Shown here in pieces: positions 1-9,053 of a stretch of 64,000 nucleotides of DNA (within the stretch, counting starts at the first letter, position 1; every line of letters begins with the position of its first letter). Where the stretch lies: NCBI GenBank assembly GCA_963771295.1, contig CAVYTB010000012.1:62001-126000 (forward strand), written 5' to 3'. Under the pieces are notes generated by a model that worked only from the letters and a program-made list of their open reading frames with translations, ran no database searches and had not been told where the DNA came from. Source of the DNA: Acidiferrum sp963771295. GTDB lineage: Bacteria > Acidobacteriota > Terriglobia > Acidiferrales > UBA7541. The position numbers and the translations under genes are program-made.

Positions 1-64
1 CTCCACGGAAAACACGCCAGCTTCTTGCCTGAGCAAAGGGGGACGCGGTTTGAGAACCAACTCC

Positions 65-1360
65 TCAGACAGGAGCGGACATCGAGCTAAGAAATTCCGC
101 ATTCGTTTTCGACTTGGTCAAGCGGCTCAGGAGCAACTCCATAGCCTCAACGGTCGAAAGCGGGCTGAGCACCTTGCGCAACACCCACACACGGCTCAAC
201 TCATCCGGCGGCAGCAGCAGTTCGTCTTTACGAGTGCCGGAGCGCTGAATATCAATCGCCGGAAACACGCGCTTGTCCGCCAGTCGCCGGTCGAGATAGA
301 TTTCCATGTTGCCGGTGCCTTTGAACTCTTCGAAAATCACGTCGTCCATGCGGCTTCCGGTATCGATCAAGGCGGTGGCGATGATCGTCAACGAGCCGCC
401 TTCTTCCACATTTCGAGCGGCCGCAAAAAAGCGCCGTGGGCGTTGCAACGCATTGGCGTCAATACCGCCCGACAGAACCTTTCCCGAAGGTGGCGTAACC
501 GCGTTGTAGGCGCGCGCAAGACGCGTGATGGAGTCGAGCAGCACAACCACGTCGCGCTTGTGTTCCACCAGGCGCTTGGCCTTTTCCAGCACCATTTCCG
601 CCACCTGAATATGGCGTTGTGGCGGTTCATCAAACGTCGAGCTGATCACTTCGCCCTTCACGGTGCGCTGCATGTCCGTCACTTCTTCCGGACGCTCGTC
701 GATCAGCAGGACGATCAGCGCCACTTCCGGATGATTCACGGTAATGGAATTGGCGATCGACTGCAGCATCATCGTTTTGCCGGTGCGCGGCGGCGCGTTG
801 ATCAGGCCGCGCTGTCCTTTGCCGACAGGGCACAGCAGGTCAAGCACGCGCCCGGTCAGGTTCTCTTTCGCGGTTTCCATCTTCAGGCGGCCCTGCGGAT
901 ACAGTGGCGTCAGGTTGTCGAAGAATATTTTGTTGCGCGCAACTTCCGGGTCTTCAAAGTTAACCGCTTCCACTTTGATCAGCGCAAAATAGCGCTCGCC
1001 ATCCTTTGGTGGACGGACTTGCCCCGACACGGTATCGCCGGTCCGCAAATCGAACTTGCGGATTTGCGACGGCGAAACGTAGATGTCGTCCGGGCCCGGC
1101 AGATAGTTGTACTCTGGGGCGCGCAGGAAGCCGAAGCCGTCGGGCAGGCATTCCAGTACGCCTTCTGAGAAGATCAGGCCGCTTTTCTCGGTCTGTGCGC
1201 GCAGGATCTGGAAGATTAGTTCCTGTTTGCGCAATCCGCTGGCGCCGGGAATGTTCAATTCCTTGGCGATCTTCGCGAGATCGGTGATGTTCTTTTCTTT
1301 GAGCTCAGCCAAGCTGATACTCGGTTGATTATTTGCTTCTGGACTCGTTTCTTTTGCCAT
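65..1360 (-). CDS. rho: Transcription termination factor Rho
   Basis: Hexameric RNA-dependent ATPase that ends transcription on untranslated RNA. The 431-residue protein shows the family order: Rho N-terminal helical domain (about 15-55), cold-shock RNA-binding domain with GFGFLR at 75-80, and RecA-like motor with Walker A NAPPRTGKT at 188-196, DERPEEV and the LLDSITRLARAYN helicase segment. I chose the ATG at 1360 because AGGAA lies 5-6 nt upstream. The open frame continues upstream to 1474, but that part has no Rho similarity. It is the last gene of the tig-clpP-clpX-lon-rho run, 197 bp after lon, so it probably also has its own promoter. Length is normal for the family. Confidence 0.97.
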   Translation of the reverse strand: MAKETSPEANNQPSISLAELKEKNITDLAKIAKELNIPGASGLRKQELIFQILRAQTEKSGLIFSEGVLECLPDGFGFLRAPEYNYLPGPDDIYVSPSQIRKFDLRTGDTVSGQVRPPKDGERYFALIKVEAVNFEDPEVARNKIFFDNLTPLYPQGRLKMETAKENLTGRVLDLLCPVGKGQRGLINAPPRTGKTMMLQSIANSITVNHPEVALIVLLIDERPEEVTDMQRTVKGEVISSTFDEPPQRHIQVAEMVLEKAKRLVEHKRDVVVLLDSITRLARAYNAVTPPSGKVLSGGIDANALQRPRRFFAAARNVEEGGSLTIIATALIDTGSRMDDVIFEEFKGTGNMEIYLDRRLADKRVFPAIDIQRSGTRKDELLLPPDELSRVWVLRKVLSPLSTVEAMELLLSRLTKSKTNAEFLSSMSAPV

Positions 1361-1557
1361 AGTTCCTGACTTTAGTTGTTTGTTGATGGTTAAACCTTGA
1401 CCCAATGCATTTCCGGAATGGACTGCGTGGTGGTATACCGTCTGCCGGGTGGAATCCCCCGCCAGGGTGGGCAAACCAAACTGTCTGCAACCGGTAGCAG
1501 CTCCAGGCCTGGTCCCAAAGTCAACCCGCGGGTGCGGGCCGTGCCTGAATAAGCTGC

Positions 1558-3972
1558 TTAGTTGGTCAAACTCGAATCTTTATCGGCGCCGGGCTTCGTA
1601 AACGCATCCGCGACGGGCGCAACCCCAGTGTGCTCAAGAGGCACAATCGGGCTCTCCAGTGCAATCTGCAAGACTTCATCCATTGTCTCTACGAAATGCA
1701 TCTTGAGGCTGGAGAGAATCTCCTGAGGGATCTCTGCAAGGTCCTTTTCATTATCCTTCGGAAGTATCACGGTACGCAAGCCCATTCGGTGGGCCGCCAG
1801 CAGCTTCTCTTTGACGCCCCCAATCGGCAGCACTTTGCCCCTCAGGGTAATTTCCCCGGTCATGGCCAGATCGCAGCGAACCGGAATCCTCGTCAGCGCG
1901 CTCACGATTGACGTGCAGATGGTGATCCCGGCGGACGGCCCGTCTTTCGGGATGGCGCCTTCGGGCACGTGCACGTGAATATCGATGCTGCGGTAGAAAT
2001 CTTTCGCCAAGCCCAGCGTCGCGGTGCGCGAACGCACATAGCTCATCGCTGCTTGCGCCGATTCCTGCATCACTTCGCCAAGTTTCCCCGTCGGCGTCAA
2101 CCGGCCCTTGCCTTCCATGATGGCCGCTTCGGTCACCAGCACAGAGCCGCCCACTTCTGTCCAGGCAAGCCCTGTAGCCAGGCCCACTTCATTGTGTTTC
2201 TCCAGCCAGAATTCGCGGTACTTCAACACGCCCAGGAATTCGTTCACATTTTCCGGAGTAATTTCAGCCTTCTTGGAATCCTTGCCCTCGGTCACCACGC
2301 GCCGTGCCATCTTGCGCGCGATATTCTGAATCTCGCGTTCCAGATTGCGGACTCCCGCTTCATGCGTGTAATGACGAATTAGGTGCAACAGCCCTTTGTC
2401 CGTGAAAGTCAAATTCTTGTCCGAGAGGCCCGTCACTTCCTGCGCGCGCTTTACCAGGAAGCGCTTGGCAATTTCCAGTTTTTCCTGCTCCGTATAACCC
2501 GGCAAGCGCAGGATTTCCATGCGATCCTGCAGCGGCTGCGGCACCGTATGCAGCACGTTCGCAGTGCAAACGAACATCACCTTCGATAGATCGTATTCCA
2601 CGTCCAGATAATGATCCGTGAACGCGTGGTTCAGCTCTGGATCCAGCACTTCCATGAGCGCGGCCGATGGATCGCCACGAAAATCCGTGGACATTTTGTC
2701 GACTTCATCGAGCACGAAGATCGGATTCGTCGTGCCGGCCTTCTTCATCATCTGAATGATTTGGCCAGGCAAAGCGCCGATGTAGGTGCGGCGATGACCG
2801 CGAATTTCGGCCTCATCCCGCACTCCGCCCAGCGAAACCCTCACAAATTTCCTGCCCGTAGCGTGGCCGATCGACATCGCCAGAGACGTCTTGCCAACGC
2901 CCGGAGGGCCCACAAAGCACAGGATCGATCCCTTGGGGTTCTTCACCAATTGCCGCACCGCCAGAAACTCCAAGATGCGTTCCTTTACCTTTTCCAGGCC
3001 ATAGTGCTCTTTGTTCAGGATTTCTTCCGCGGCTTTTATGTCGCGAATTTCCTTGGAGCGTTTCTTCCAGGGCACCGCCAGCAGCCAGTCAATATAATTG
3101 CGGCTCACAGTAGATTCCGCGGACATCGGCGGCATCAGTTCCAGGCGCTTCAGTTCCGCGGCAGCCTTGTCGTGTACATCCTTAGGCATGCCGGCAGCGT
3201 CGATCTTCTTTTTCAGTTCGTCGGTCTCGTTCTTTTCGCCGCGCCCCAGTTCCTTCTGAATCGCCTTGAGCTTTTCGTTCAGGTAATACTCTTTTTGCGC
3301 CCGCTCCATCTGACGCTTTACCCGTGTGTTGATGTTGCGGTCGACGTTCAGCTTCTCCAGCTCAATTTCCAGTATGTCGCAGATGCGGTTCAGCCGCTCC
3401 AGTGGATCGGCGGTCTCCAGCAAGTCCTGCTTCTCGTCCACCGGCAGTTGCAGGTTCGCCGCAATCGTGTCGGACAGGCGCGCAGGATCATCCACGCGCG
3501 CCGCGGCGATCATGGTGTCGTAATTCAGGCTCTGGGATAGCTTGATGAACTGCTCGTAAAGCCCGGTAACCTTTTGCACCAACTGTTCTACTTGCGGCGT
3601 GCTCTCGATTTTTGCCGCCAGTAAACGCAGGTTTGCCCGGAAGAAGCCCTCGTCTGTGCTGATCGACAGGGCCCGTGCTCTCTCGACGCCCTCAACCAGC
3701 ACCTTGATGTTGCCGTCAGGCAACTTCACGCTCTGCACGATGTTGGCAAGCGTGCCGACAGCATAGATTTCTTCAGGTTTGGGATCGTCGATGGAAGCGT
3801 CATGCTGTGTGGACAGGAAAATCTTCTTCTCGCCCGCCAGTGCTTCTTCCAGCGCACGAACGCTGGCTTCGCGCCCCACGATGAACGGCGTCATCTGTTG
3901 CGGGAAAATCACCATATCGCGAACCGGCATCATCGGAACGCGTTTCATTTCTTGCTTGTCGCGAGTAAACAT
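1558..3972 (-). CDS. lon: ATP-dependent protease Lon
   Basis: Soluble homo-oligomeric AAA+ serine protease that degrades misfolded and regulatory proteins. 804 residues: N-terminal LON substrate domain (starting with PMMPVRDMVIFP), coiled region, AAA+ module with Walker A GPPGVGKTS and FVLDEVDKM, and a C-terminal S16 protease domain. The catalytic dyad is visible as Ser680 in PKDGPSAG and Lys723 in GGVKEK. It starts 37 bp after clpX stops, so the two are probably co-transcribed. The acidic, Ala/Pro-rich last 25 residues are a normal variable tail. Nothing suggests loss of function. Confidence 0.98.
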   Translation of the reverse strand: MFTRDKQEMKRVPMMPVRDMVIFPQQMTPFIVGREASVRALEEALAGEKKIFLSTQHDASIDDPKPEEIYAVGTLANIVQSVKLPDGNIKVLVEGVERARALSISTDEGFFRANLRLLAAKIESTPQVEQLVQKVTGLYEQFIKLSQSLNYDTMIAAARVDDPARLSDTIAANLQLPVDEKQDLLETADPLERLNRICDILEIELEKLNVDRNINTRVKRQMERAQKEYYLNEKLKAIQKELGRGEKNETDELKKKIDAAGMPKDVHDKAAAELKRLELMPPMSAESTVSRNYIDWLLAVPWKKRSKEIRDIKAAEEILNKEHYGLEKVKERILEFLAVRQLVKNPKGSILCFVGPPGVGKTSLAMSIGHATGRKFVRVSLGGVRDEAEIRGHRRTYIGALPGQIIQMMKKAGTTNPIFVLDEVDKMSTDFRGDPSAALMEVLDPELNHAFTDHYLDVEYDLSKVMFVCTANVLHTVPQPLQDRMEILRLPGYTEQEKLEIAKRFLVKRAQEVTGLSDKNLTFTDKGLLHLIRHYTHEAGVRNLEREIQNIARKMARRVVTEGKDSKKAEITPENVNEFLGVLKYREFWLEKHNEVGLATGLAWTEVGGSVLVTEAAIMEGKGRLTPTGKLGEVMQESAQAAMSYVRSRTATLGLAKDFYRSIDIHVHVPEGAIPKDGPSAGITICTSIVSALTRIPVRCDLAMTGEITLRGKVLPIGGVKEKLLAAHRMGLRTVILPKDNEKDLAEIPQEILSSLKMHFVETMDEVLQIALESPIVPLEHTGVAPVADAFTKPGADKDSSLTN

Positions 3973-4009
3973 GCAGGCCCCTGAAATTCCTCAGAGCCCG
4001 AAAAAACCG

Positions 4010-5290
4010 CTATCCGGCCTTCTCGAGCAAACTCCAATTGATTTCGCGTCCCCGCACCATGTCCGCATTGACCACGAAATCGCGTACTTTCCGTTGCATC
4101 GGCAGGTGGTACATCAATTCCAGCATGAGGTCTTCCAGGATCATACGCAAGCCGCGCGCCCCCACCTTGCGCTGAAGTGCCAACTCTGCCACGGTTTCCA
4201 AAGCGTCGTCGGTGAAACGCAGCCGAACGTTTTCAAACTCAAACAAGCGTTGGTATTGCTTCAGCAGCGCGTTCTTCGGCTCCGTCAAAATCTTCATCAA
4301 AGCGCCCTTGTCCAGGTCGCTCATCACTCCGGCGACCGGCAAGCGCCCCACAAACTCTGGAATCAGCCCGTAACGAATCATGTCCGTGGGCTGAACCTGC
4401 TCCAGCAACTCCGTATTGCGCCGCTGCGGTGTCGTAGGCGCAGCATCGGTGTGAAAGCCCAATGATCTCCGACCGACTCGCTTCTCAATAATCTTTTCCA
4501 GACCGACAAACGCTCCGCCGCATATAAATAGGATGTTCGTGGTGTCCACAGGGGTAAATTCCTGGTGCGGGTGCTTGCGTCCACCCTGCGGAGGAACATT
4601 CGCGACGGTTCCCTCAAGTATCTTAAGAAGCGCCTGCTGCACGCCCTCGCCGCTCACGTCCCGCGTAATCGACGGGTTCTCGTCCTTCTTGGCGATCTTG
4701 TCGATTTCGTCGATATAGATGATGCCTTGCTGCGCCTTCTGCACATCGCCGTCGGCGGCCTGCAAGAGCTTCAAAATGATGTTCTCGACGTCTTCACCAA
4801 CGTACCCGGCTTCCGTCAACGTGGTGGCGTCGACAATCGCGAATGGCACATCCAGCATCCGCGATAGCGTCTGGGCCAGCAGCGTCTTCCCTGTGCCCGT
4901 CGGCCCGATCAGCAGAATATTCGACTTGCTCAGCTCCACTTCGCCCGGTTGCTTATTCAGGAAGATGCGCTTGTAGTGGTTATAGACCGCTACCGCCAGC
5001 TTTTTCTTCGTGCGGTCCTGCCCAATCACGTAGCTGTCCAGAAATTGCTTGATCTCCGGAGGGCGCGGCAGCCTGCGCGCTGGTGCCGCTGCCTGTTCGC
5101 GCTTCTCGTCTTCCAAAATAGTCTGGCAAACACCCACGCACTCGTTGCAGATGTACGCCCGCGGATAGTCCGAAGGCGAGCTGATCAGCTTTTCCACCTG
5201 TTCCTGAGTCTTGTGGCAAAAGGAACAGCGAAGCGGTTCATCTGGGCTGTATTTTTTCACGTGTTCGCAGTCCTTATTTCCGGCACACAC
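4010..5290 (-). CDS. clpX: ATP-dependent Clp protease ATP-binding subunit ClpX
   Basis: AAA+ unfoldase that recognises tagged substrates and feeds them to ClpP. 426 residues: N-terminal C4 zinc-binding domain (Cys22, 25, 48, 51), Walker A GPTGTGKT at 129-136, Walker B IIYIDEIDKI, and the C-terminal sensor-2 region with GARGLR. The ClpP-binding loop lies in the usual place. It follows clpP by 135 bp and precedes lon by 37 bp. The start is the only in-frame ATG before the zinc domain; no strong Shine-Dalgarno is visible, so a start a few codons downstream is possible. Confidence 0.97.
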   Translation of the reverse strand: MCAGNKDCEHVKKYSPDEPLRCSFCHKTQEQVEKLISSPSDYPRAYICNECVGVCQTILEDEKREQAAAPARRLPRPPEIKQFLDSYVIGQDRTKKKLAVAVYNHYKRIFLNKQPGEVELSKSNILLIGPTGTGKTLLAQTLSRMLDVPFAIVDATTLTEAGYVGEDVENIILKLLQAADGDVQKAQQGIIYIDEIDKIAKKDENPSITRDVSGEGVQQALLKILEGTVANVPPQGGRKHPHQEFTPVDTTNILFICGGAFVGLEKIIEKRVGRRSLGFHTDAAPTTPQRRNTELLEQVQPTDMIRYGLIPEFVGRLPVAGVMSDLDKGALMKILTEPKNALLKQYQRLFEFENVRLRFTDDALETVAELALQRKVGARGLRMILEDLMLELMYHLPMQRKVRDFVVNADMVRGREINWSLLEKAG

Positions 5291-5425
5291 CCGGAGGCTG
5301 TATCTGCCATTTTAGGCTGAATCTTCCCCGGGACGAAACAGAATCTCGCCACTGTGCTCTCAATCAGGAACGCGCTTTGCTGCTCCTCAACTCGGGCATT
5401 TCGCGTAATTTCTGCAGCGCTCCTG

Positions 5426-6046
5426 TTAGCGATGCTTGAAGATGATCTCATCGATCATCCCGTAATCCTTGGCCTGTTCCGGATTCATGATGTAGTCGCG
5501 CTCAACATCCTTTTCGATGCGCTCCACGGGCTGGCCGGTATGTTTCGCCAGCAATTGATTAATGGTGGACCGCATGCGCAGGATTTCTTTGGCGTGCAGG
5601 TCGATGTCGGTGGCTTGGCCGCCCAGCCCGCTCATCCACGGCTGGTGAATCAGAATCCGGGAATTGGGAAGAGAGAAGCGCTTCTTCGGCGCCCCGCCTA
5701 CCAGCAGCACCGCGGCGATGGATGCGGCCTGGCCCACGCAGGTGGTGACCACATCGGGCTTCACGAATTGCATGGTGTCATAAATCGCGAACCCTGCGGT
5801 GATCGACCCGCCCGGCGAATTGATGTACAGCTGAATGTCCTTCTCCGGATCTTCCGCCTGCAGAAATAGCATTTGAGCGGTAGCCAGGTTGGCCACATGG
5901 TCGTCGATCGGCGTTCCAATAAAGATGATGTGTTCCTTCAGCAGGCGCGAATAAATATCGTACGCGCGTTCGCCCCGGCTGGTCTGTTCTACGACCATCG
6001 GGACCAGAGTTGTCGCGCGGTAGACTGGATCTTCGTAGTTTTTCAT
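5426..6046 (-). CDS. clpP: ATP-dependent Clp protease proteolytic subunit ClpP
   Basis: Tetradecameric serine protease chamber that works with ClpX. 206 residues, normal length. The catalytic triad is visible: Ser109 in GQAASI, His134 in ILIHQP and Asp184 in VERDYI. The oligomer-forming INSPGG segment is at 75-80. The residues after the catalytic Ser (IAAVLLVGGAP) differ slightly from the common MGAFLLAAG but keep the hydrophobic pattern. It lies 34 bp downstream of tig and upstream of clpX, the widespread tig-clpP-clpX arrangement. Confidence 0.98.
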   Translation of the reverse strand: MKNYEDPVYRATTLVPMVVEQTSRGERAYDIYSRLLKEHIIFIGTPIDDHVANLATAQMLFLQAEDPEKDIQLYINSPGGSITAGFAIYDTMQFVKPDVVTTCVGQAASIAAVLLVGGAPKKRFSLPNSRILIHQPWMSGLGGQATDIDLHAKEILRMRSTINQLLAKHTGQPVERIEKDVERDYIMNPEQAKDYGMIDEIIFKHR

Positions 6047-6080
6047 GGGTGAGAGTTCAACTCGCAGAGCGGGGTTAATT

Positions 6081-7361
6081 TCACTTGGCGCTCGCCGCGG
6101 CGACTGTCTTTACCGTTGCATTTTGCGCAAGCCAGTCGAGAGTTTTGTCGCTCCGCAGCTTCGCTTTCATCCTATCGAGCGTGCCCTGCTTTGTCAAACT
6201 TGCCCGCAAAGCCTCGGCTGATTGCCCGCTGCGTCCGGCCATATGTTCCAGCTCGTGCTGCAGCTCCTCGTCGGTGACTTCGATCTTTTCCTCCGTCGCG
6301 ATGCGGTCCACCACCAGCTCCGCCTTCACATCATCCTTCGCGCGGTCTTCCTGCTTTCGCCGCAAGCTTACCCAATCCACGTTCACGGCTCGTGGGTCCA
6401 CTCCCTGGTTCGCCAGCGAGCGCACCACCCGTTCCAGCCGCACGTCCATTTGATGCTCCACCAGCGCTTCCGGAACAGGGAATTCGTGCAGCTTCACCAG
6501 TTCCGCCAGCACCTTCTCTCGCTGCAAGTCCTTCTGCCGATGATCGCGCTCGTGCTCCAGGCTCTCTCGAACCTTCTTCTTCAGTTCGTCCAACGAACCG
6601 GCGTCGCTCACATCTTTGGCAAATTCGTCGTTCAGTTCCGGGATGGACTTGGTCTTCAGGCCCAGCACATCCACGGAGTAATGAAATGTCTTTCCGCCCA
6701 GCTTCTCATCCGGATAGTCGCCGGGGTAGGTAACATCAAAATCTTTGTGGTCGCCCACTTTCGCGCCGCGCAGGTTTTCATTGAACGGCGCCATGGTTTC
6801 TTCCGCGCCCACGTGGCAAAGCACGCTGTCGGCCTTCAGCGGTTCACCGCCGCCTTCTGCAGTGCCAACCAGCTTGATCTGCACGTAGTCGCCGTCCTGC
6901 ACTTCGCGGCCTTCCACCGGGGCAAACGTAGCGGCGCGTTCACCCATTTCCTTCAGGGTTTTGTCCACGTCCTCGTCGCCGATGGTCATTTCCGGCATTT
7001 CAATTTCCAGGTTCTTGTAGTTGCCCAGCGAAAACTCCGGCAGCACCTCAAACGTAGCTCGGAATTTTACCGGCTGCCCTTCCACGAATTCCAGTTTGTC
7101 CACCTGCGGTTGCGAGATGGGAGTCAGCTTCTGCTCCGCTACGGCTTTCTCGACCTTTTCCGGCACCAGGGTCTGCAAAACTTCACCTTTAATGTCATCC
7201 GCAAAGCGCTTTTTGATCAGCGCGATAGGCGCCTTGCCTGGACGAAAGCCCGGAACCCGCGCCATCTTCGCAAACTCTTTTGCCACTTTTTCCGTGGCCT
7301 TGGATACTTCCTCCGCCGGAATCTCCAGCTCCAGTTCTCTCCGGCAATTCTCGTCTGCCAT
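6081..7361 (-). CDS. tig: Trigger factor (ribosome-associated chaperone and prolyl isomerase)
   Basis: Chaperone that binds the ribosome exit tunnel and shields nascent chains. 426 residues with the three family parts: N-terminal ribosome-binding domain ending in the signature VPGFRPGKAP (about 35-45), FKBP-type isomerase domain (about 150-240, with GDYVQIKL and DYPGDYPDEKLGGKTF), and a long charged helical C-terminal domain. I chose the ATG at 7361 because GGGAGA is 8-9 nt upstream; the ATG at 7367 is too close to it. First gene of the run that continues through clpP, clpX, lon and rho. Confidence 0.96.
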   Translation of the reverse strand: MADENCRRELELEIPAEEVSKATEKVAKEFAKMARVPGFRPGKAPIALIKKRFADDIKGEVLQTLVPEKVEKAVAEQKLTPISQPQVDKLEFVEGQPVKFRATFEVLPEFSLGNYKNLEIEMPEMTIGDEDVDKTLKEMGERAATFAPVEGREVQDGDYVQIKLVGTAEGGGEPLKADSVLCHVGAEETMAPFNENLRGAKVGDHKDFDVTYPGDYPDEKLGGKTFHYSVDVLGLKTKSIPELNDEFAKDVSDAGSLDELKKKVRESLEHERDHRQKDLQREKVLAELVKLHEFPVPEALVEHQMDVRLERVVRSLANQGVDPRAVNVDWVSLRRKQEDRAKDDVKAELVVDRIATEEKIEVTDEELQHELEHMAGRSGQSAEALRASLTKQGTLDRMKAKLRSDKTLDWLAQNATVKTVAAASAK

Positions 7362-7667
7362 TTCCATTTCTCCCTGTCGGCGCAAAATATTCGCCGGTCA
7401 AAAATGCGGACCGCAGTCGAATGCAAACTCGCTCGACTTGCGTGTGTCATCCCGCTCTGTCTGCGGAAACTTTAGGAATTTCCCTGCGGTACTCCGGCGG
7501 GCCAGCAAAAACCCCAACCAAAAGTATAGGTGAGGCTTACCCAATGGTCAACGAACCATACCGCGTTCGCTCATCTCTTACTGCCGCACTCTTTTGAAGC
7601 CAATCGCGTCGTACGATGTACGATACTACTCACCACCACGCAGCCGGGAAAACGAGGTCCTATCCTT
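7362..7667. other. Divergent intergenic region tig / fucosidase
   Basis: About 306 bp between two divergently transcribed genes. It must hold the promoters of the tig run and of the fucosidase gene. I see no tRNA, repeat or convincing consensus promoter. The fucosidase reading frame stays open through part of it without protein similarity. Confidence 0.5.
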
Positions 7668-9053
7668 ATGTTTCGCGCCTTCCGTTTCACCGCAATTTTC
7701 GCAGGATTTCTCGCGCTATCGTATTGCGCGCCGACTTCATTCACTCGAGCGCAGAACTTCACCGACATCAAGCCCTCGCCACAACAAATCGAGTGGCAGG
7801 ACCTCGAATTCGGCGTCATCATTCATTTTGGAACAAACACCTTTTTAGACCGCGAGTGGGGCGACGGCACCGCCAATCCGCAAGTATTCGCCCCCACGCA
7901 GTTTGATCCTGATCAGTGGATGCGCGCCATCAAAGCCGCCGGCGCAAAGTATGTCGTCTTCGTAGCCAAGCACCACGATGGTTTCTGTCTGTGGCCAACC
8001 GCGCAGGCCGGCTACAGCGTGAAAAGCAGCCCGTGGCAGAACGGCACAGGTGACATGGTGCGGCAAGTGTCCGAAGCGGCCCGAAAAGCCGGCCTCGGAT
8101 TCGGCGTTTATCTTTCCCCCTGGGATCGTCATGAACCCAAATATGCCAACTCCGCCGAATACGACAATTACTACATGGCGGAACTGGATGAATTAACCAC
8201 CAGCTACGGCAACTTCGTGGAATTCTGGCTGGATGGTGCGGGCAGCGCCGGCCACGTCTACAACTTCTCTCGCATTCTCGAAGGCCTGCGCGTCTATCAG
8301 CCCAACACTCTGGTCTTTGCCGATGCGGCGCTCCTGGAATATGCCGATATTCGCTGGGCAGGCAATGAAGACGGCATCATTCCCTACGAAAACTGGAACG
8401 TCCTCGATCGCCACGGATATCTTCGCTGGCGGCCCGTGGAAGCGGACACCCCGCTGCATAGGAAGCACTGGTTCTGGCATCCCAACGATGAAGGTACGCT
8501 CAAGTCTGTCCCGGAACTGGTTACCACTTACGAGGAGAGCATCGGGCACGGCGGCCAATTAATGCTCGGGCTTGCCCCCGACCGCCGCGGCTTGCTGCCC
8601 GACGCCGATGTAAAGCGCCTGGAAGAATTCGGCGCAGCCATTCACAAGCGCTACGACGAAAATCTAATGAAGAGTCATATTGCAGAGCGCGACACCGAGG
8701 CCGCGCTAGACGGAAATCCCGATACCTTCTGGTCGGCTCCCACTGGGTCTCACAGCGCTCTGCTTGAGGTCAATTTCCCCAACCCCGTAATGTTTGACCA
8801 TACCCTGCTCATGGAGTGGCTCAACGACGGACAGCACGTCGAGCGTTTTCGTGTTGAGGCGTGGACCGGCTCCAGTTGGAAGGTCCTCGTCGAAGGTAGC
8901 GCCATCGGTCACAAGCGTATCGACCGCTTCGCGCCCGCCACCGCATCTCGCCTCCGCCTGAACATTATTTCTTCATCCGCGGAAGCACATATCCGGGAAT
9001 TCCAGATCTTCAACGTCGGAAATGCCGCAGAGGCGTCAGCGTCTGGCTACTGA
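7668..9053 (+). CDS. Secreted GH29 alpha-L-fucosidase-like glycoside hydrolase
   Basis: Predicted exo-glycosidase releasing fucose from glycans outside the cytoplasm. 461 residues. Residues 1-28 form a signal peptide (basic start, hydrophobic core, TRAQ cleavage region). The (beta/alpha)8 domain shows GVIIHFG (49-55), KHHDGF (101-106) and FWLDG with Asp189 as the likely nucleophile, all typical of GH29. The last 130 residues, with DGNPDTFWSAP, look like an F5/8-type discoidin carbohydrate-binding domain. The ATG at 7668 has GAGG about 10 nt upstream; the open frame begins earlier, at 7530. The 3' end overlaps the convergent M16 gene by 7 bp. Fucosidase specificity is a family inference. Confidence 0.88.
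   Translation: MFRAFRFTAIFAGFLALSYCAPTSFTRAQNFTDIKPSPQQIEWQDLEFGVIIHFGTNTFLDREWGDGTANPQVFAPTQFDPDQWMRAIKAAGAKYVVFVAKHHDGFCLWPTAQAGYSVKSSPWQNGTGDMVRQVSEAARKAGLGFGVYLSPWDRHEPKYANSAEYDNYYMAELDELTTSYGNFVEFWLDGAGSAGHVYNFSRILEGLRVYQPNTLVFADAALLEYADIRWAGNEDGIIPYENWNVLDRHGYLRWRPVEADTPLHRKHWFWHPNDEGTLKSVPELVTTYEESIGHGGQLMLGLAPDRRGLLPDADVKRLEEFGAAIHKRYDENLMKSHIAERDTEAALDGNPDTFWSAPTGSHSALLEVNFPNPVMFDHTLLMEWLNDGQHVERFRVEAWTGSSWKVLVEGSAIGHKRIDRFAPATASRLRLNIISSSAEAHIREFQIFNVGNAAEASASGY

Noticed and set aside
50..1168. Plus-strand open frame over rho
   Set aside because: Antisense shadow of a well-conserved rho gene; composition is rich in His, Arg and Gln, as expected for the complement.
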